From the NCBI GenBank assembly GCA_934622035.1, contig CAKTVG010000014.1, positions 8,861-72,860 of the forward strand: DNA of 64,000 nucleotides. The letters are read 5' to 3'. Numbering within the stretch: the stretch's first letter is position 1; every line of letters starts with the position of its first letter. Below are positions 33,430 to 41,747 of the stretch, piece after piece. The translations under genes and the position numbers were made by a program. The notes beneath the pieces are model-generated. The model had not been told where the DNA came from and ran no database searches. It worked only from the letters and a program-made list of their open reading frames with translations. Source of the stretch: an uncultured Oscillospiraceae bacterium. Lineage in GTDB: Bacteria; Bacillota; Clostridia; Oscillospirales; Oscillospiraceae.

Positions 33430-33620
33430 TCCCCTGTAGGGCAGGGCCCATGTGTCCCGCCTTTGCATTATCCCATTCCGGCGGCACACACGGGTGCCGC
33501 CCTACGGGACGCAGTATAAATTTGAACCGTTCCGTAGGGGCACGGCATGCCATGCCCGGTGCAGACATTCGCAGATTTGCAGGTGCCTTCCCGCGGGACG
33601 GGGAACCCGTCCCCTACGGA
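33430..33620. repeat. Cluster of three palindromic repeats
   Basis: Three family members in a row: one with GGCGGCACACACGGGTGCCGCC (about 33488-33510), one with GGGGCACGGCATGCCATGCCC (about 33536-33558) and one with GACGGGGAACCCGTCCCC (about 33597-33614), joined by CCGTAGGGG/CCCTACGG ends. No gene is seen in 33423-33680. Confidence 0.7.
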
Positions 33621-33637
33621 CAAATTCGAGAAATGCA

Positions 33638-33679
33638 GCAAGCCGCCCGTTCCGGAAAACCACGGAACGGGCGGCTTGC
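33638..33679 (-). terminator. Terminator-like hairpin after the GNAT gene
   Basis: A 16-bp perfect stem GCAAGCCGCCCGTTCC (33638-33653) with 33664-33679, next to the GNAT stop. The T run is weak on both strands. Confidence 0.65.
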
Positions 33680-33680
33680 T

Positions 33681-34124
33681 TCAGCTATGATGGACATACA
33701 TTCTGGATAAACTGTCCTCCCCGGTGTTTTTCACCATACAGAGGAATTCCCAGCCGTAGCGCTCATAAAAGCCGGTGTGGTCGGTCAGCAGATAGCAGGT
33801 CTTCACGCCCTGCGCCGCGAGGTCCTCGCAGACCGTCCGCAGCAGCAGCCCGGCAAGGCCGCGGCAGCGGTACTCCGGCTCGACATAGACCGCGCAGACG
33901 TTCGGCGTCAGGTCGGGCCGCTCGTGAAAATCGTTTTCGATCACACCCAGCCCGCCGCAGATGCGCTCGCCGTCGAGCAGCAGGAGCCACTGCGGCACCG
34001 GCCCCGCGCCCATGGCCGCCATGCTTTCGCGGTAGGCCGCCTCCGGGATGCCCCATTTTTCATGGAACCACCGCGCGGCGCGGTCGATCATCTCCGGCTG
34101 CTCGCGCAGACGCACCAGCTTCAT
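33681..34124 (-). CDS. GNAT-family N-acetyltransferase
   Basis: 147 residues, one GNAT domain. The acetyl-CoA loop is VEPEYRCRGLAGLLLRTV (Q/RxxGxG/A pattern), preceded by LTPNVCAVYV (beta 4) and followed by CYLLTDHTGFYERYGWEFL. The substrate is unknown. Its ATG overlaps the stop of the glycerophosphodiesterase gene. Confidence 0.9.
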   Translation of the reverse strand: MKLVRLREQPEMIDRAARWFHEKWGIPEAAYRESMAAMGAGPVPQWLLLLDGERICGGLGVIENDFHERPDLTPNVCAVYVEPEYRCRGLAGLLLRTVCEDLAAQGVKTCYLLTDHTGFYERYGWEFLCMVKNTGEDSLSRMYVHHS

Positions 34125-34957
34125 TTCTTCTCCTCCGGCACACAGTGCTCAAAGATGATCAGGCAGCCGTCGTCCAGCGCGGTCTTCGCGTCCTCGGCGC
34201 TGCGGATGGTCCAGGAAAATTCCTGCACGCCCCAGAGCTTCCGGCTCAGGCGCAGGCTGACGTTTTTCCGGTCGGAGAAGCGGTAGGCGATGAAATGCGG
34301 CATGGTCAGAAAGCTCGTCATCAGATTCGTCAGCAGGAAGGCCGCCGGGAGGATCAGGCCGTTGCGGTCCTTGAGGAAGTTGCAGGAAAGCTGGCCGCGC
34401 ACGATCTCCGGGCGGTGGCGGCGCAGCCACCACAGCACCCGCGGGTCAAAGGACTCGATGCAGTAATTCAGCTTCGGATAGCGATCGAGCAGCTCGCAGG
34501 TCAGGCGCGTCAGTTCGGCGTGGTTGCGCTTGCAGGGCTTGATCTCCACGACCAGCGGCGTTTTGCCCTCAAAAATGGGCAGAACCTCCTCCAGATAGGG
34601 AATTTTTTCCTCCGTGCCCTCCAGACGGCAGGGCGCAAGCGCTTCGGCGGTCATGTCGCAGAGTTTGCGGTCGATGCCCGCCGTGCGCTTGAGGCTCTCG
34701 TCGTGCATGACGACGAGCCGCCCGTCCTTTGTCAGGTGGACGTCCAGCTCCGCGCCGTAGCCGTGCTCCACCGCGCGGCGGAAGGCAAGCAGGGAATTCT
34801 CCGGCACGCCGTTTTTCGCATCGTGCAGGCCGCGGTGGGCATAATGCCAATCGCTCAGCCCGAAAAAGCCGGGCTTTCTGCGCTTGCAGCACAGGGAGAG
34901 CACCCACAAAAGCGCCAGCGCCGCCAGCACGCATAAAATGATCCAAACAAGCTTCAT
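34121..34957 (-). CDS. Membrane-anchored glycerophosphodiester phosphodiesterase
   Basis: 278 residues. An N-terminal membrane helix (about 3-22, ILCVLAALALLWVLSLCC) precedes the GDPD barrel, with the signature HRGLHDAKNGVPENSLLAFRRAVEHGYGAELDVHLTKDG (split into AHRGLH, PENSL and ELDVHLTKD motifs) and VVMHDE. It splits glycerophosphodiesters from lipid turnover into glycerol 3-phosphate and an alcohol. It follows the MFS gene by 5 bases. Confidence 0.93.
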   Translation of the reverse strand: MKLVWIILCVLAALALLWVLSLCCKRRKPGFFGLSDWHYAHRGLHDAKNGVPENSLLAFRRAVEHGYGAELDVHLTKDGRLVVMHDESLKRTAGIDRKLCDMTAEALAPCRLEGTEEKIPYLEEVLPIFEGKTPLVVEIKPCKRNHAELTRLTCELLDRYPKLNYCIESFDPRVLWWLRRHRPEIVRGQLSCNFLKDRNGLILPAAFLLTNLMTSFLTMPHFIAYRFSDRKNVSLRLSRKLWGVQEFSWTIRSAEDAKTALDDGCLIIFEHCVPEEKK

Positions 34958-34962
34958 GTTTC

Positions 34963-36513
34963 TCAGTCCTCGATATCCAGTGCTTCCAGTCCCTTTTTGG
35001 CGACCGGCTTGTTATCCCCGTGCATGACGAAGAGCATCGTGACGAAGGCCAGCGCGACGAACACCGTCGCATAGGGGAAGAGGCTCGTCATGCCGAGCTT
35101 GTCCATCAGCAGGCCGGAGAACATCGGCGTGACGGTCTGCGCTGCCATGCTTGCGGTGTAGTAGATGCCGGTATAGCGGCCGACGTCGCCGCCGCTGCAC
35201 ATCTCCACCACCATGGGGAAGGAATTGACATTGATCGTCGCCCAGCCGATGCCGGCCAGCGCGAACATGGCGTTCATGAGCATTGTGGGGCTTTCCTCGT
35301 TCAGGAAGCCCGCCACGCCGAAGGCCGTCGCCAGCATTGCGACGCCCGCGAGGATGGTCTTCTTTCTGCCAACCTTGGAGGAAACCATGCCCACCGGCAG
35401 ATAGGAAATGATGGCCGCGCCCTGCGCGAGCATCAGGGTCATATTATAGTCCTTATTGAGCACGTTGCTCGCGTAGACGGAATACTTCGAGGTCACGGCG
35501 TTGTAGCCCATGAACCACAGCACGATGGACGCAAGCAAAAACAGCAGCGACCGCCGCTCCGCCTTGCCGAGGCGGTGCTTTTCGCCCGCGGCCTCCGGCG
35601 CGTCCTCCTCGATGCCGTAGATTTTGCTCTCCTCCTGCATGCGCTTGACGAGCTTCGGCTCGCGCACCTTCCACATGAAGATGGCCAGCGCCAGCAGCAT
35701 GATGCCCGCGATTACGGCGAAATAGCCCGTGTAGGACATCATGGAATTCTTCGCCGAGGAAGTGGCGAAGACCATGCCGAGGATGAGCACCAGAATGCCG
35801 CCCGCCGTGCCCATGAGGTTGATGACGGCGTTGGCCTTGCTGCGCAGGGGCTTGATGGTCACGTCCGGCATGAGCGCGACCGCCGGGCTGCGGAAGGTCG
35901 CCATGGCGATAAGCGCCACCAGCAGCAGCGCAATGAAGAGAACCAGCGTTTTGGGATAGGCGTGGGTGACCGCCTTGGCGCAGGCCTGCCGCGCCGGAAC
36001 GACATAGTCGGTGTATTCCGGGTTGGGGACGGCTTTGCCGTTCTGCTCCACGGTGCTGCGGATTGCGGTAAACTCGTCCTCGGTGAACTGCTCGGACAGA
36101 ACGAAGCGCTCGCCCTCCGGGGTCATGAGCGTCTTGCCCTCCTGCGCCTCGTAGATCTCGGCCAGCGCTTCGGGGTCGTCGATGGCGGCGAACTTCTGCA
36201 TGTTGGCCAGCTGGTGGTTGTCCACAAAGGACAGGCAGACGAAGGCGACGGCCGCGACGATGGTGCCGATGAGGATAAAGGGCGTGCGGCGGCCCATCTT
36301 TCCCTTGTGCTTGTCCGAAATCGCGCCGAACAGCGGCAGCATGAACAGGGCCAGGATGTTGTCCAGCGCCATGATAACGCCGGAGGCCGTCTGGGACAGG
36401 CCGAATTTGTTCGTCAGAATCAGAGGGATGGTGTTGTCATACGCCTGCCAGAAGGCGCAGATCAGGAAAAATGCGAAACCTACGTAAATCGTGCGCTTGT
36501 AATTGAGCTTCAT
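34963..36513 (-). CDS. MFS/GPH-type transporter (SLC45-like)
   Basis: 516 residues from ATG at 36513. The start KRTIYVGFAFFLICAFWQAYDNTIPLIL and DNILALFMLPLFGAISDKHKGKMGRRTPFILIG show the helix 2-3 loop with the D-K-GRRxPF pattern of sugar/cation symporters of this group. A hydrophilic insert of about 90 residues (roughly 105-195) between early helices is unusual for an MFS protein. C-terminal helices end before KKGLEALDIED. Substrate unknown. ATGA overlap with the HAD gene upstream suggests an operon HAD-MFS-GDPD-GNAT, perhaps for sugar or glycerol phosphates. Confidence 0.88.
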   Translation of the reverse strand: MKLNYKRTIYVGFAFFLICAFWQAYDNTIPLILTNKFGLSQTASGVIMALDNILALFMLPLFGAISDKHKGKMGRRTPFILIGTIVAAVAFVCLSFVDNHQLANMQKFAAIDDPEALAEIYEAQEGKTLMTPEGERFVLSEQFTEDEFTAIRSTVEQNGKAVPNPEYTDYVVPARQACAKAVTHAYPKTLVLFIALLLVALIAMATFRSPAVALMPDVTIKPLRSKANAVINLMGTAGGILVLILGMVFATSSAKNSMMSYTGYFAVIAGIMLLALAIFMWKVREPKLVKRMQEESKIYGIEEDAPEAAGEKHRLGKAERRSLLFLLASIVLWFMGYNAVTSKYSVYASNVLNKDYNMTLMLAQGAAIISYLPVGMVSSKVGRKKTILAGVAMLATAFGVAGFLNEESPTMLMNAMFALAGIGWATINVNSFPMVVEMCSGGDVGRYTGIYYTASMAAQTVTPMFSGLLMDKLGMTSLFPYATVFVALAFVTMLFVMHGDNKPVAKKGLEALDIED

Positions 36514-37325
36514 CTTGTGTTTTCTCCTGTCAGATCTTGAAGTATTGCGCGGATGTCGGGATAAATATGCGTGGGCTTTTCGGCGCTGGCCTCGACGTCC
36601 TGCATGGTGCTTTCGCCGGAGAGCACCAGCGCGGCGGCGATGCCGGCGTTGAGGCCGCAGGCAATGTCCGTATAAATCCGGTCGCCGATGACGACCGTCT
36701 CCTCCGGGCGGTAGCCGTATTTTTCCATGGCGAGCAGCGCCATTTCGGGCTGGGGCTTTCCGATGAAGACCGGCCGCCGGCCCGTCGCGCGGAAGAGCAT
36801 CTCGCAGACGCTGCCGCAGTCGGGAACATAGCCCCAGGCCGTGGGACAGACCCAATCGGGGTTCGCCGCGATAAAATCGACGCCGCGCGTCAGAAGAATG
36901 CAGGCGTCCTCCAGCTTTCGGAAGGTCAGCTCGGTGTCAAAGCCGCAGACAAGCGCGTCGATTTTGTCCTCCAGCCGGTCGGTCACGGAAAAGCCCGCGT
37001 CCGAAAGCTGCCGCCGGAAGGAGGCCGTACCGAAGGCGTAGAGCCGCTTTGACCGGTAGCCATGTTTTTCCAGATAGACGCACAGCGCGTCCACGGAGGT
37101 CAGAAAGTCGTCCTTCTGTGTCCGGATGCCGAAGCGCGCCATGCGCTCGATGTAGGCCTCCACGCTGCGCGAGGAGTTGTTCGTGAGGAAGAGGTATTTC
37201 CCGCCGGAGGCGCGGACGTAGTTCAGAAAATCCACGGTGCCGTCAAATAACCGGTCGCCGAGGTAAATCGTGCCGTCCATGTCCAGGAGGAAAAACCGCT
37301 TTCCCCGCAGGGAAGAAGAATTCAA
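36510..37325 (-). CDS. HAD-IIA family phosphatase (NagD/AraL-like)
   Basis: 271 residues. Motif I is FFLLDMDGTIYLGD (nucleophile Asp), motif II is LTNNSSR, and motif III/IV is VIGDRIYTDIACGLNAG with the Lys in GKPQPEM. A type IIA cap lies between. TTG at 37325 is preferred as start because AAAGGAG lies 8 bases upstream; an in-frame GTG at 37343 has no site. It removes phosphate from small sugar phosphates or related metabolites. It is first of the four-gene minus-strand operon. Confidence 0.9.
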   Translation of the reverse strand: MNSSSLRGKRFFLLDMDGTIYLGDRLFDGTVDFLNYVRASGGKYLFLTNNSSRSVEAYIERMARFGIRTQKDDFLTSVDALCVYLEKHGYRSKRLYAFGTASFRRQLSDAGFSVTDRLEDKIDALVCGFDTELTFRKLEDACILLTRGVDFIAANPDWVCPTAWGYVPDCGSVCEMLFRATGRRPVFIGKPQPEMALLAMEKYGYRPEETVVIGDRIYTDIACGLNAGIAAALVLSGESTMQDVEASAEKPTHIYPDIRAILQDLTGENTR

Positions 37326-37359
37326 GATAAGTTCTCCTTTCACATTTTCATTTTTTATT

Positions 37360-37490
37360 CGGCAGGGGACGGGTTCCCCGTCCCACGGGAAGGAATTTTC
37401 AAATCAGCGACTGCTCGCAGGCTGGCACCTGCAAATTCCGCACACACCATCGAAGCAACGCTTTCGCTGCATATGGGCGGCGCCCAACAG
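37360..37490. repeat. Palindromic repeat region before gltX
   Basis: GGGGACGGGTTCCCCGTCCC (37366-37385) is a member of the dispersed family. It is followed by CAAATCAGCGACTGC...CACCTGCAAATTCCG, a segment also found near 49900, and GGGCGGCGCCC. No gene is seen in 37326-37637 apart from these and the gltX promoter. Confidence 0.6.
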
Positions 37491-37579
37491 TTTTTCTATA
37501 TTATACACGTTCTTCCTCCCATTTTCATCTGTTATTTTGTAAAATCTGGTCGACTTTGCGCCGCGGTGGAAATGCCGGA

Positions 37580-37608
37580 TTGCTTTCCGCCCGCGCGCGT
37601 GCTATAAT
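37580..37608 (+). promoter_or_regulatory. Promoter of gltX
   Basis: TTGCTT, 17-base spacer, TATAAT, about 30 bases before the ATG at 37638. Confidence 0.8.
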
Positions 37609-37637
37609 GAAGAAAAATCTTCTAAGAGGTAAACGAT

Positions 37638-39281
37638 ATGGATACAGCAAGGCTTGCACAGCTTCTTTTCCCGGAGGTCACGGCCACGCCGGAGCAGCTT
37701 GAAGAGCGCTTCCCCCCGCGCAACCTGCCCGAGGGCGCCGTTGTGACGCGTATGGCTCCCTCTCCCACCGGCTTTGTCCACCTGGGCAATCTGGTGCAGG
37801 GGCTTGTCGCCGAGCGCATGGCGCACCAGTCCGGCGGCGTTCTCTTCCTTCGCGTGGAGGATACCGACGCCAAGCGCGAGGTCCCCGGCGCAGTCGAGGT
37901 GCTCATCAACACCCTGAAGCATTACGGCATTCACTTTGACGAGGGCGCGACCATCGACGGCGATTCCGGCGCTTACGGCCCCTATCGTCAGCGCCAGCGC
38001 GCGGAGATCTATCATGTCTATGCAAAGCAGCTCGTGCTGCAAGGCGACGCCTATCCCTGCTTCTGCACGGAGGAGGAGCTGACCGCCATGCGCGCCGAGC
38101 AGGAGGAGAAAAAGGTCAACTTCGGCTATTATGGCAGCTACGCCGTCTGGCGCGACCGCCCCATCGAGGACATCGAGGCGCAGATTGCCGCCGGGAAGCC
38201 CTGGGTGCTGCGCTTCCGCTCCACCGGCTCCATTGAAAATAAATTCAAATACAACGACTTGGTCAAGGGCACGCTGACCATCACGGAAAACGACATCGAT
38301 CAGGTGCTGCTGAAATCCGACGGCATTCCGACCTATCACTTTGCCCACGCGGTGGACGACCACCTGATGCGCACGACCCACGTCGTCCGCGGTGACGAGT
38401 GGCTGCCCAGCCTGCCCTTCCATTTGCAGCTGTTCAAGGCGCTGGGCTTCAAGCTGCCGAAATATGTGCACATCGGCCCGCTGATGAAGATGGACGGCCC
38501 CTCCAAGCGCAAGCTCTCCAAGCGCAAGGATCCGGAGCTGGCGCTGACGTATTACAAGGCCGCCGGTTTCCCCGTCCGCGCCGTGTATGAGTACATCATG
38601 ACGCTGCTCAACTCCAACTACGAGGACTGGCGCAAGGCCAATCCGGACGCGCCCTCGGACGATTTCAAGTTCTCCTGCAAGAAGCTCAACCCCGCCGGTG
38701 CGCTCTTCGACTACGCCAAGCTCTGCGACGTCTCGAAAAACGAGATTGCCCGCATGGACGCCGAAACGGTCTATGCCCTCGTGCTGGAATACGCGCAGGA
38801 ATTCGAGCCGGACTTCGCCCGCGCGCTGGAGCGCGACCCGGACTATGCCACGCGCATTCTCGCCATCGGCCGCGGCGGCAAAAAGCCGCGCAAGGACCTC
38901 GCCACCTGGAAGGACGTCAAGCCGTACATGGGCTTCTTCTACGACGAATTCTTCGCCTCTGAGGGCTTCCCGGCGCAGTTTGACCCCGCCGTCGTCCGCA
39001 GCGCGCTGGAAAAGTTCCTCGCGGTCTACGATCCCGCGGATGATTCCGCCGTCTGGTTCGACAAGGTCAAGGACGTCACCGCGCAGATCGGCTTCGCCGC
39101 CGACATGAAGGCCTATAAGGCCGACCCCGCGGCCTATCCCGGCTCCGTGGCCGACGTCTCGGGCTTCCTGCGCATCGCCGTGACCGGCCGCGCCAACTCG
39201 CCCGACCTCTACACCGTCATGCAGATTCTGGGCGGCGAACGCTCCTCCGCCCGCATCCGCGCAGCCATTGAAAGCCTGTAA
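37638..39281 (+). CDS. gltX: Glutamate-tRNA ligase
   Basis: 547 residues, somewhat longer than the ~485 of many GltX. The HIGH motif is APSPTGFVHLGN and the KMSKS loop is KRKLSKRKD. RVEDTDAKREVPGAVEVL and YPCFCTEEEL are typical of GluRS. The extra length is in the N-terminal lead and in the anticodon-binding half. It charges tRNA-Glu and, in bacteria without GlnRS, tRNA-Gln as well. No T-box is seen upstream. Confidence 0.96.
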   Translation: MDTARLAQLLFPEVTATPEQLEERFPPRNLPEGAVVTRMAPSPTGFVHLGNLVQGLVAERMAHQSGGVLFLRVEDTDAKREVPGAVEVLINTLKHYGIHFDEGATIDGDSGAYGPYRQRQRAEIYHVYAKQLVLQGDAYPCFCTEEELTAMRAEQEEKKVNFGYYGSYAVWRDRPIEDIEAQIAAGKPWVLRFRSTGSIENKFKYNDLVKGTLTITENDIDQVLLKSDGIPTYHFAHAVDDHLMRTTHVVRGDEWLPSLPFHLQLFKALGFKLPKYVHIGPLMKMDGPSKRKLSKRKDPELALTYYKAAGFPVRAVYEYIMTLLNSNYEDWRKANPDAPSDDFKFSCKKLNPAGALFDYAKLCDVSKNEIARMDAETVYALVLEYAQEFEPDFARALERDPDYATRILAIGRGGKKPRKDLATWKDVKPYMGFFYDEFFASEGFPAQFDPAVVRSALEKFLAVYDPADDSAVWFDKVKDVTAQIGFAADMKAYKADPAAYPGSVADVSGFLRIAVTGRANSPDLYTVMQILGGERSSARIRAAIESL

Positions 39282-39282
39282 G

Positions 39283-39909
39283 ATGGAGCCGCGCCTGCTT
39301 GATCTCTCGAACGACCCGCGCCGCGCGCACTTCGACTATTTCCGCACGATGGCACATCCCTATGTGGGTGTGACGGCCAACTGCGACATCACGCCCCTGC
39401 GGGAGAAAACCGTGCGGGAGGGGCTGCCCTTTTTCCTGTCGCTGCTGTACTGCGCGGTCAACGCGGCCAACGAGATTTGCGAGCTGCGCCGCCGCATCCG
39501 CGGGGATGCGACCGTGGAATACGCCTGCTGCGACAGCTCTCACACCGTCGCCCTGCCGGACGGGAGCTACTGCTACTGCCGCCTGGACTGTGCAAAGCCC
39601 TTTGACATCTTTCTGCCCTACGCGCAGGCGGAGGCCGAACGCGTGAAATCCGCGCCGGATATCGACGACGGTGAGGACGGCGAGCAGCTGTTTTTCATCT
39701 CGAGCCTGCCGTGGATTTCCTTCACCGGCCTGACGCTGCCCACGCCCTGCCCGGCGGACAGCAACCCGCGCATCACCTTCGGCAGATTTTTTCCGCAGGA
39801 GGGGAAACTTCTCCTGCCCGTGAACCTCACGGCGCACCATGCGCTGGTGGACGGGCTGCACATCGCGCGCTTTTTCGCAGCGCTGGAGCGCCGCGCGGCA
39901 GAATTCTAG
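39283..39909 (+). CDS. Chloramphenicol acetyltransferase-fold protein (CatA-like)
   Basis: 208 residues from ATG at 39283; a TTG 15 bases upstream overlaps gltX and is less likely. The catalytic motif HHxxxDG is present as HHALVDGLH, preceded by the conserved FGRFFPQEGKLLLPVNLT segment, and the N-terminus HFDYFRTMAHPYVGVTAN matches CAT trimer proteins. Such CatA-like genes are common in Clostridia and often do not confer resistance, so activity on chloramphenicol is not implied. It begins one base after the gltX stop and shares its promoter. Confidence 0.88.
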   Translation: MEPRLLDLSNDPRRAHFDYFRTMAHPYVGVTANCDITPLREKTVREGLPFFLSLLYCAVNAANEICELRRRIRGDATVEYACCDSSHTVALPDGSYCYCRLDCAKPFDIFLPYAQAEAERVKSAPDIDDGEDGEQLFFISSLPWISFTGLTLPTPCPADSNPRITFGRFFPQEGKLLLPVNLTAHHALVDGLHIARFFAALERRAAEF

Positions 39910-39918
39910 GATAACGCA

Positions 39919-39956
39919 GCCGCCCCGGTTTGGTCATAACCGGGGCGGCGTTTTTT
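39919..39956 (+). terminator. Intrinsic terminator of gltX-cat
   Basis: GCCGCCCCGGTT (39919-39930) pairs with AACCGGGGCGGC (39938-39949), then a six-T run. Confidence 0.93.
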
Positions 39957-40009
39957 GCACCCGCAAAACGTGCACAGAGAACCTCCCGTCCCGAAATTCA
40001 CCGACAATT

Positions 40010-40285
40010 GCCCGTGCAGGCTGTCCGCGGCGGCTCTACGTGGGTGCCGCCCTGCGGATATGCCGGAATTAAGAACCCGCCGTAGGGGCGTGGCTCTGCC
40101 GCGCCCTGTGAAGGTAGTCACAAGTTTGCAAATTCCTTCCCGCGGCCACGGCACGCCGTGGCCCTACGGATGTACCGGAAATTAGAACCCGCCGTAGGGG
40201 CACGGCGTGCCGTGCCCGGTGCAGGCAACTGCGAACTTGCAAATTTCTCCCGCGGACGGGGCAAAGCCCCGCCCCTACGCAGCGA
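40010..40285. repeat. Cluster of five palindromic repeats
   Basis: Five successive family members: GGCGGCTCTACGTGGGTGCCGCC (about 40029-40051), GGGGCGTGGCTCTGCCGCGCCC (40085-40106), GGCCACGGCACGCCGTGGCC (40143-40162), GGGGCACGGCGTGCCGTGCCC (40198-40218) and GACGGGGCAAAGCCCCGCCCC (40255-40275). Each carries CCGTAGGGG or CCCTACGG on one side. Spacing is about 55 bases. No gene is seen in 39957-40350. Confidence 0.75.
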
Positions 40286-40350
40286 AAGGGCGGAAAAATG
40301 GGGTGTGGAGAAGTGCCCGAACGCGGAGTTCAAAATAAGAAAGCATAGAC

Positions 40351-40381
40351 GAACCCCCGCAGACGTTGTCTGCGGGGGTTC
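40351..40381 (-). terminator. Intrinsic terminator of the phosphofructokinase gene
   Basis: GAACCCCCGCAGA (40351-40363) pairs with TCTGCGGGGGTTC (40369-40381). It lies about 50 bases after the pfk stop on the minus strand. Confidence 0.85.
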
Positions 40382-40433
40382 ACTGTGCCATTCGCCGAAG
40401 GGGCTATGATTTCTTATGAGGACGCAGCAGCAA

Positions 40434-41675
40434 TCACTCGGCAAACACGCGCTTGAGCTTGACGAAGTCGGGCAGACCCTCGACCTTCTTCATGTTCGTC
40501 TCGCCGTAGATCAGCGGCAGGCAGTAATTGATGTAATCCTCGGTCACGTAGGAATTGTCGCTGGTGATCCACTCGACAGGCATCTTCTTCTCGAAGTTTG
40601 CAACCTTGTCCAGATCGAACAGCTTGTAGCGGCAGACATAGCCGTACTCGCGCTCGCAGTCGAAGCCAACCATCTTGCCGGTTTCGCCGCTGACGGCAGC
40701 CTCAACGGCCAGACGGCCTGCATTGAAGGCTTCTTCGATGTCCGTGCCGGAGGCGCAGTGCGCGGCGCAGCGCTGGAGCAGGGAGAACTCGATGCTGCGG
40801 ACCTTTGCGCCGGTGGCAGCCTTGACGATGTTCGCCAGACGAGCCGCCAGACCGCCGAGCTGCGCATGGCCGAAGCCGTCGCTCTGGGAGGTTTTCGCCT
40901 CGGAGACGAAGGTGCCGTCGGCATAGTGGATGCCCTCGGAGACGGCGACGATGCAGCTGCCGCGGCCGTTATAGATACGGATGACGTCGTCGAGGAAGTC
41001 CTCCATATTGAAATCGACCTCGGGCAGATAGATGAGATCCGGGCCGTCGTTGCTGATGTTGGCAAGGGCGGTAGCGGCGGTGAGCCAGCCGGCGTGGCGG
41101 CCCATGCACTCGATGATGGTGATCATGCCGGAATCATAGACCTTGCAGTCGCGAGAGATTTCCATCATGGACGTTGCGATGTACTTTGCGGCGGAGGCGA
41201 AGCCGGGGCAGTGGTCGGTGCCGACGAGGTCGTTGTCGATGGTCTTGGGCACGCCGAACACGCGGCATTCATAGCCGACGCTCTTCATATAGCGGTTGAT
41301 CTTGTTGCAGGTATCCATGGAGTCGTTGCCGCCGTTGTAGAAGAAATAGCGGACATTGTACTTCTTGAAGATTTCGAGGATACGCTTGTAGTCCTTGTCG
41401 TTCTTCTCGGGGTCTGCGATCTTATAGCGGCAGGAGCCGAGGGCGGAAGAGGGGGTGTACATGAGCTTTTCCAGCTCTTCGGGGTCTTCCTTGTCCATAA
41501 TCATCAGGCGGTCGTTGAGAACGCCGACGATGCCGTGGTACGCGCCGTAAACGGTGGTGATATACTCGCTTGCCAGAGCGGTTTTGATAACGCCGTAGGC
41601 ACTGGCGTTGATTACAGCAGAGGGGCCGCCGGACTGGCCGATGATGGCGGTGCCGACTAAGGGTTTTTTAATCAT
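40434..41675 (-). CDS. 6-phosphofructokinase, PPi-dependent type
   Basis: 413 residues, longer than the ~320 of ATP-PfkA. The nucleotide/phosphate loop GQSGGPSAVINAS is followed by FFYNGGNDSMDTC, where ATP enzymes have GGDGS, and by GVPKTIDNDLVGTDHCPGFASA, the PKTIDND motif of pyrophosphate enzymes. MGRHAGWLTA and the late GGLAARLA complete the sugar-phosphate site. It phosphorylates fructose 6-phosphate in glycolysis, reversibly if PPi is the donor. The donor is inferred from the GGND motif. Single gene. Confidence 0.9.
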   Translation of the reverse strand: MIKKPLVGTAIIGQSGGPSAVINASAYGVIKTALASEYITTVYGAYHGIVGVLNDRLMIMDKEDPEELEKLMYTPSSALGSCRYKIADPEKNDKDYKRILEIFKKYNVRYFFYNGGNDSMDTCNKINRYMKSVGYECRVFGVPKTIDNDLVGTDHCPGFASAAKYIATSMMEISRDCKVYDSGMITIIECMGRHAGWLTAATALANISNDGPDLIYLPEVDFNMEDFLDDVIRIYNGRGSCIVAVSEGIHYADGTFVSEAKTSQSDGFGHAQLGGLAARLANIVKAATGAKVRSIEFSLLQRCAAHCASGTDIEEAFNAGRLAVEAAVSGETGKMVGFDCEREYGYVCRYKLFDLDKVANFEKKMPVEWITSDNSYVTEDYINYCLPLIYGETNMKKVEGLPDFVKLKRVFAE

Positions 41676-41713
41676 GGATGTTACCTCCGTATCGGTTGCT
41701 TTTTATGATGCTG

Positions 41714-41742
41714 ATTATATCACAGCCCTTTGCGCTTTGCAA
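41714..41742 (-). promoter_or_regulatory. Promoter of the phosphofructokinase gene
   Basis: Minus-strand TTGCAA, 17-base spacer, TATAAT, about 38 bases before the ATG. Confidence 0.8.
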
Positions 41743-41747
41743 GAATA

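Noticed and set aside
39283..39909. Chloramphenicol resistance gene
   Set aside because: The fold and HHxxxDG are present but homologues of this type are often housekeeping-like; no mobile context, so resistance is not claimed.
40010..40285. Evenly spaced repeats resembling a CRISPR array
   Set aside because: The units are palindromes with different cores, not identical direct repeats; spacers are not unique sequences of constant length and no cas genes are near.
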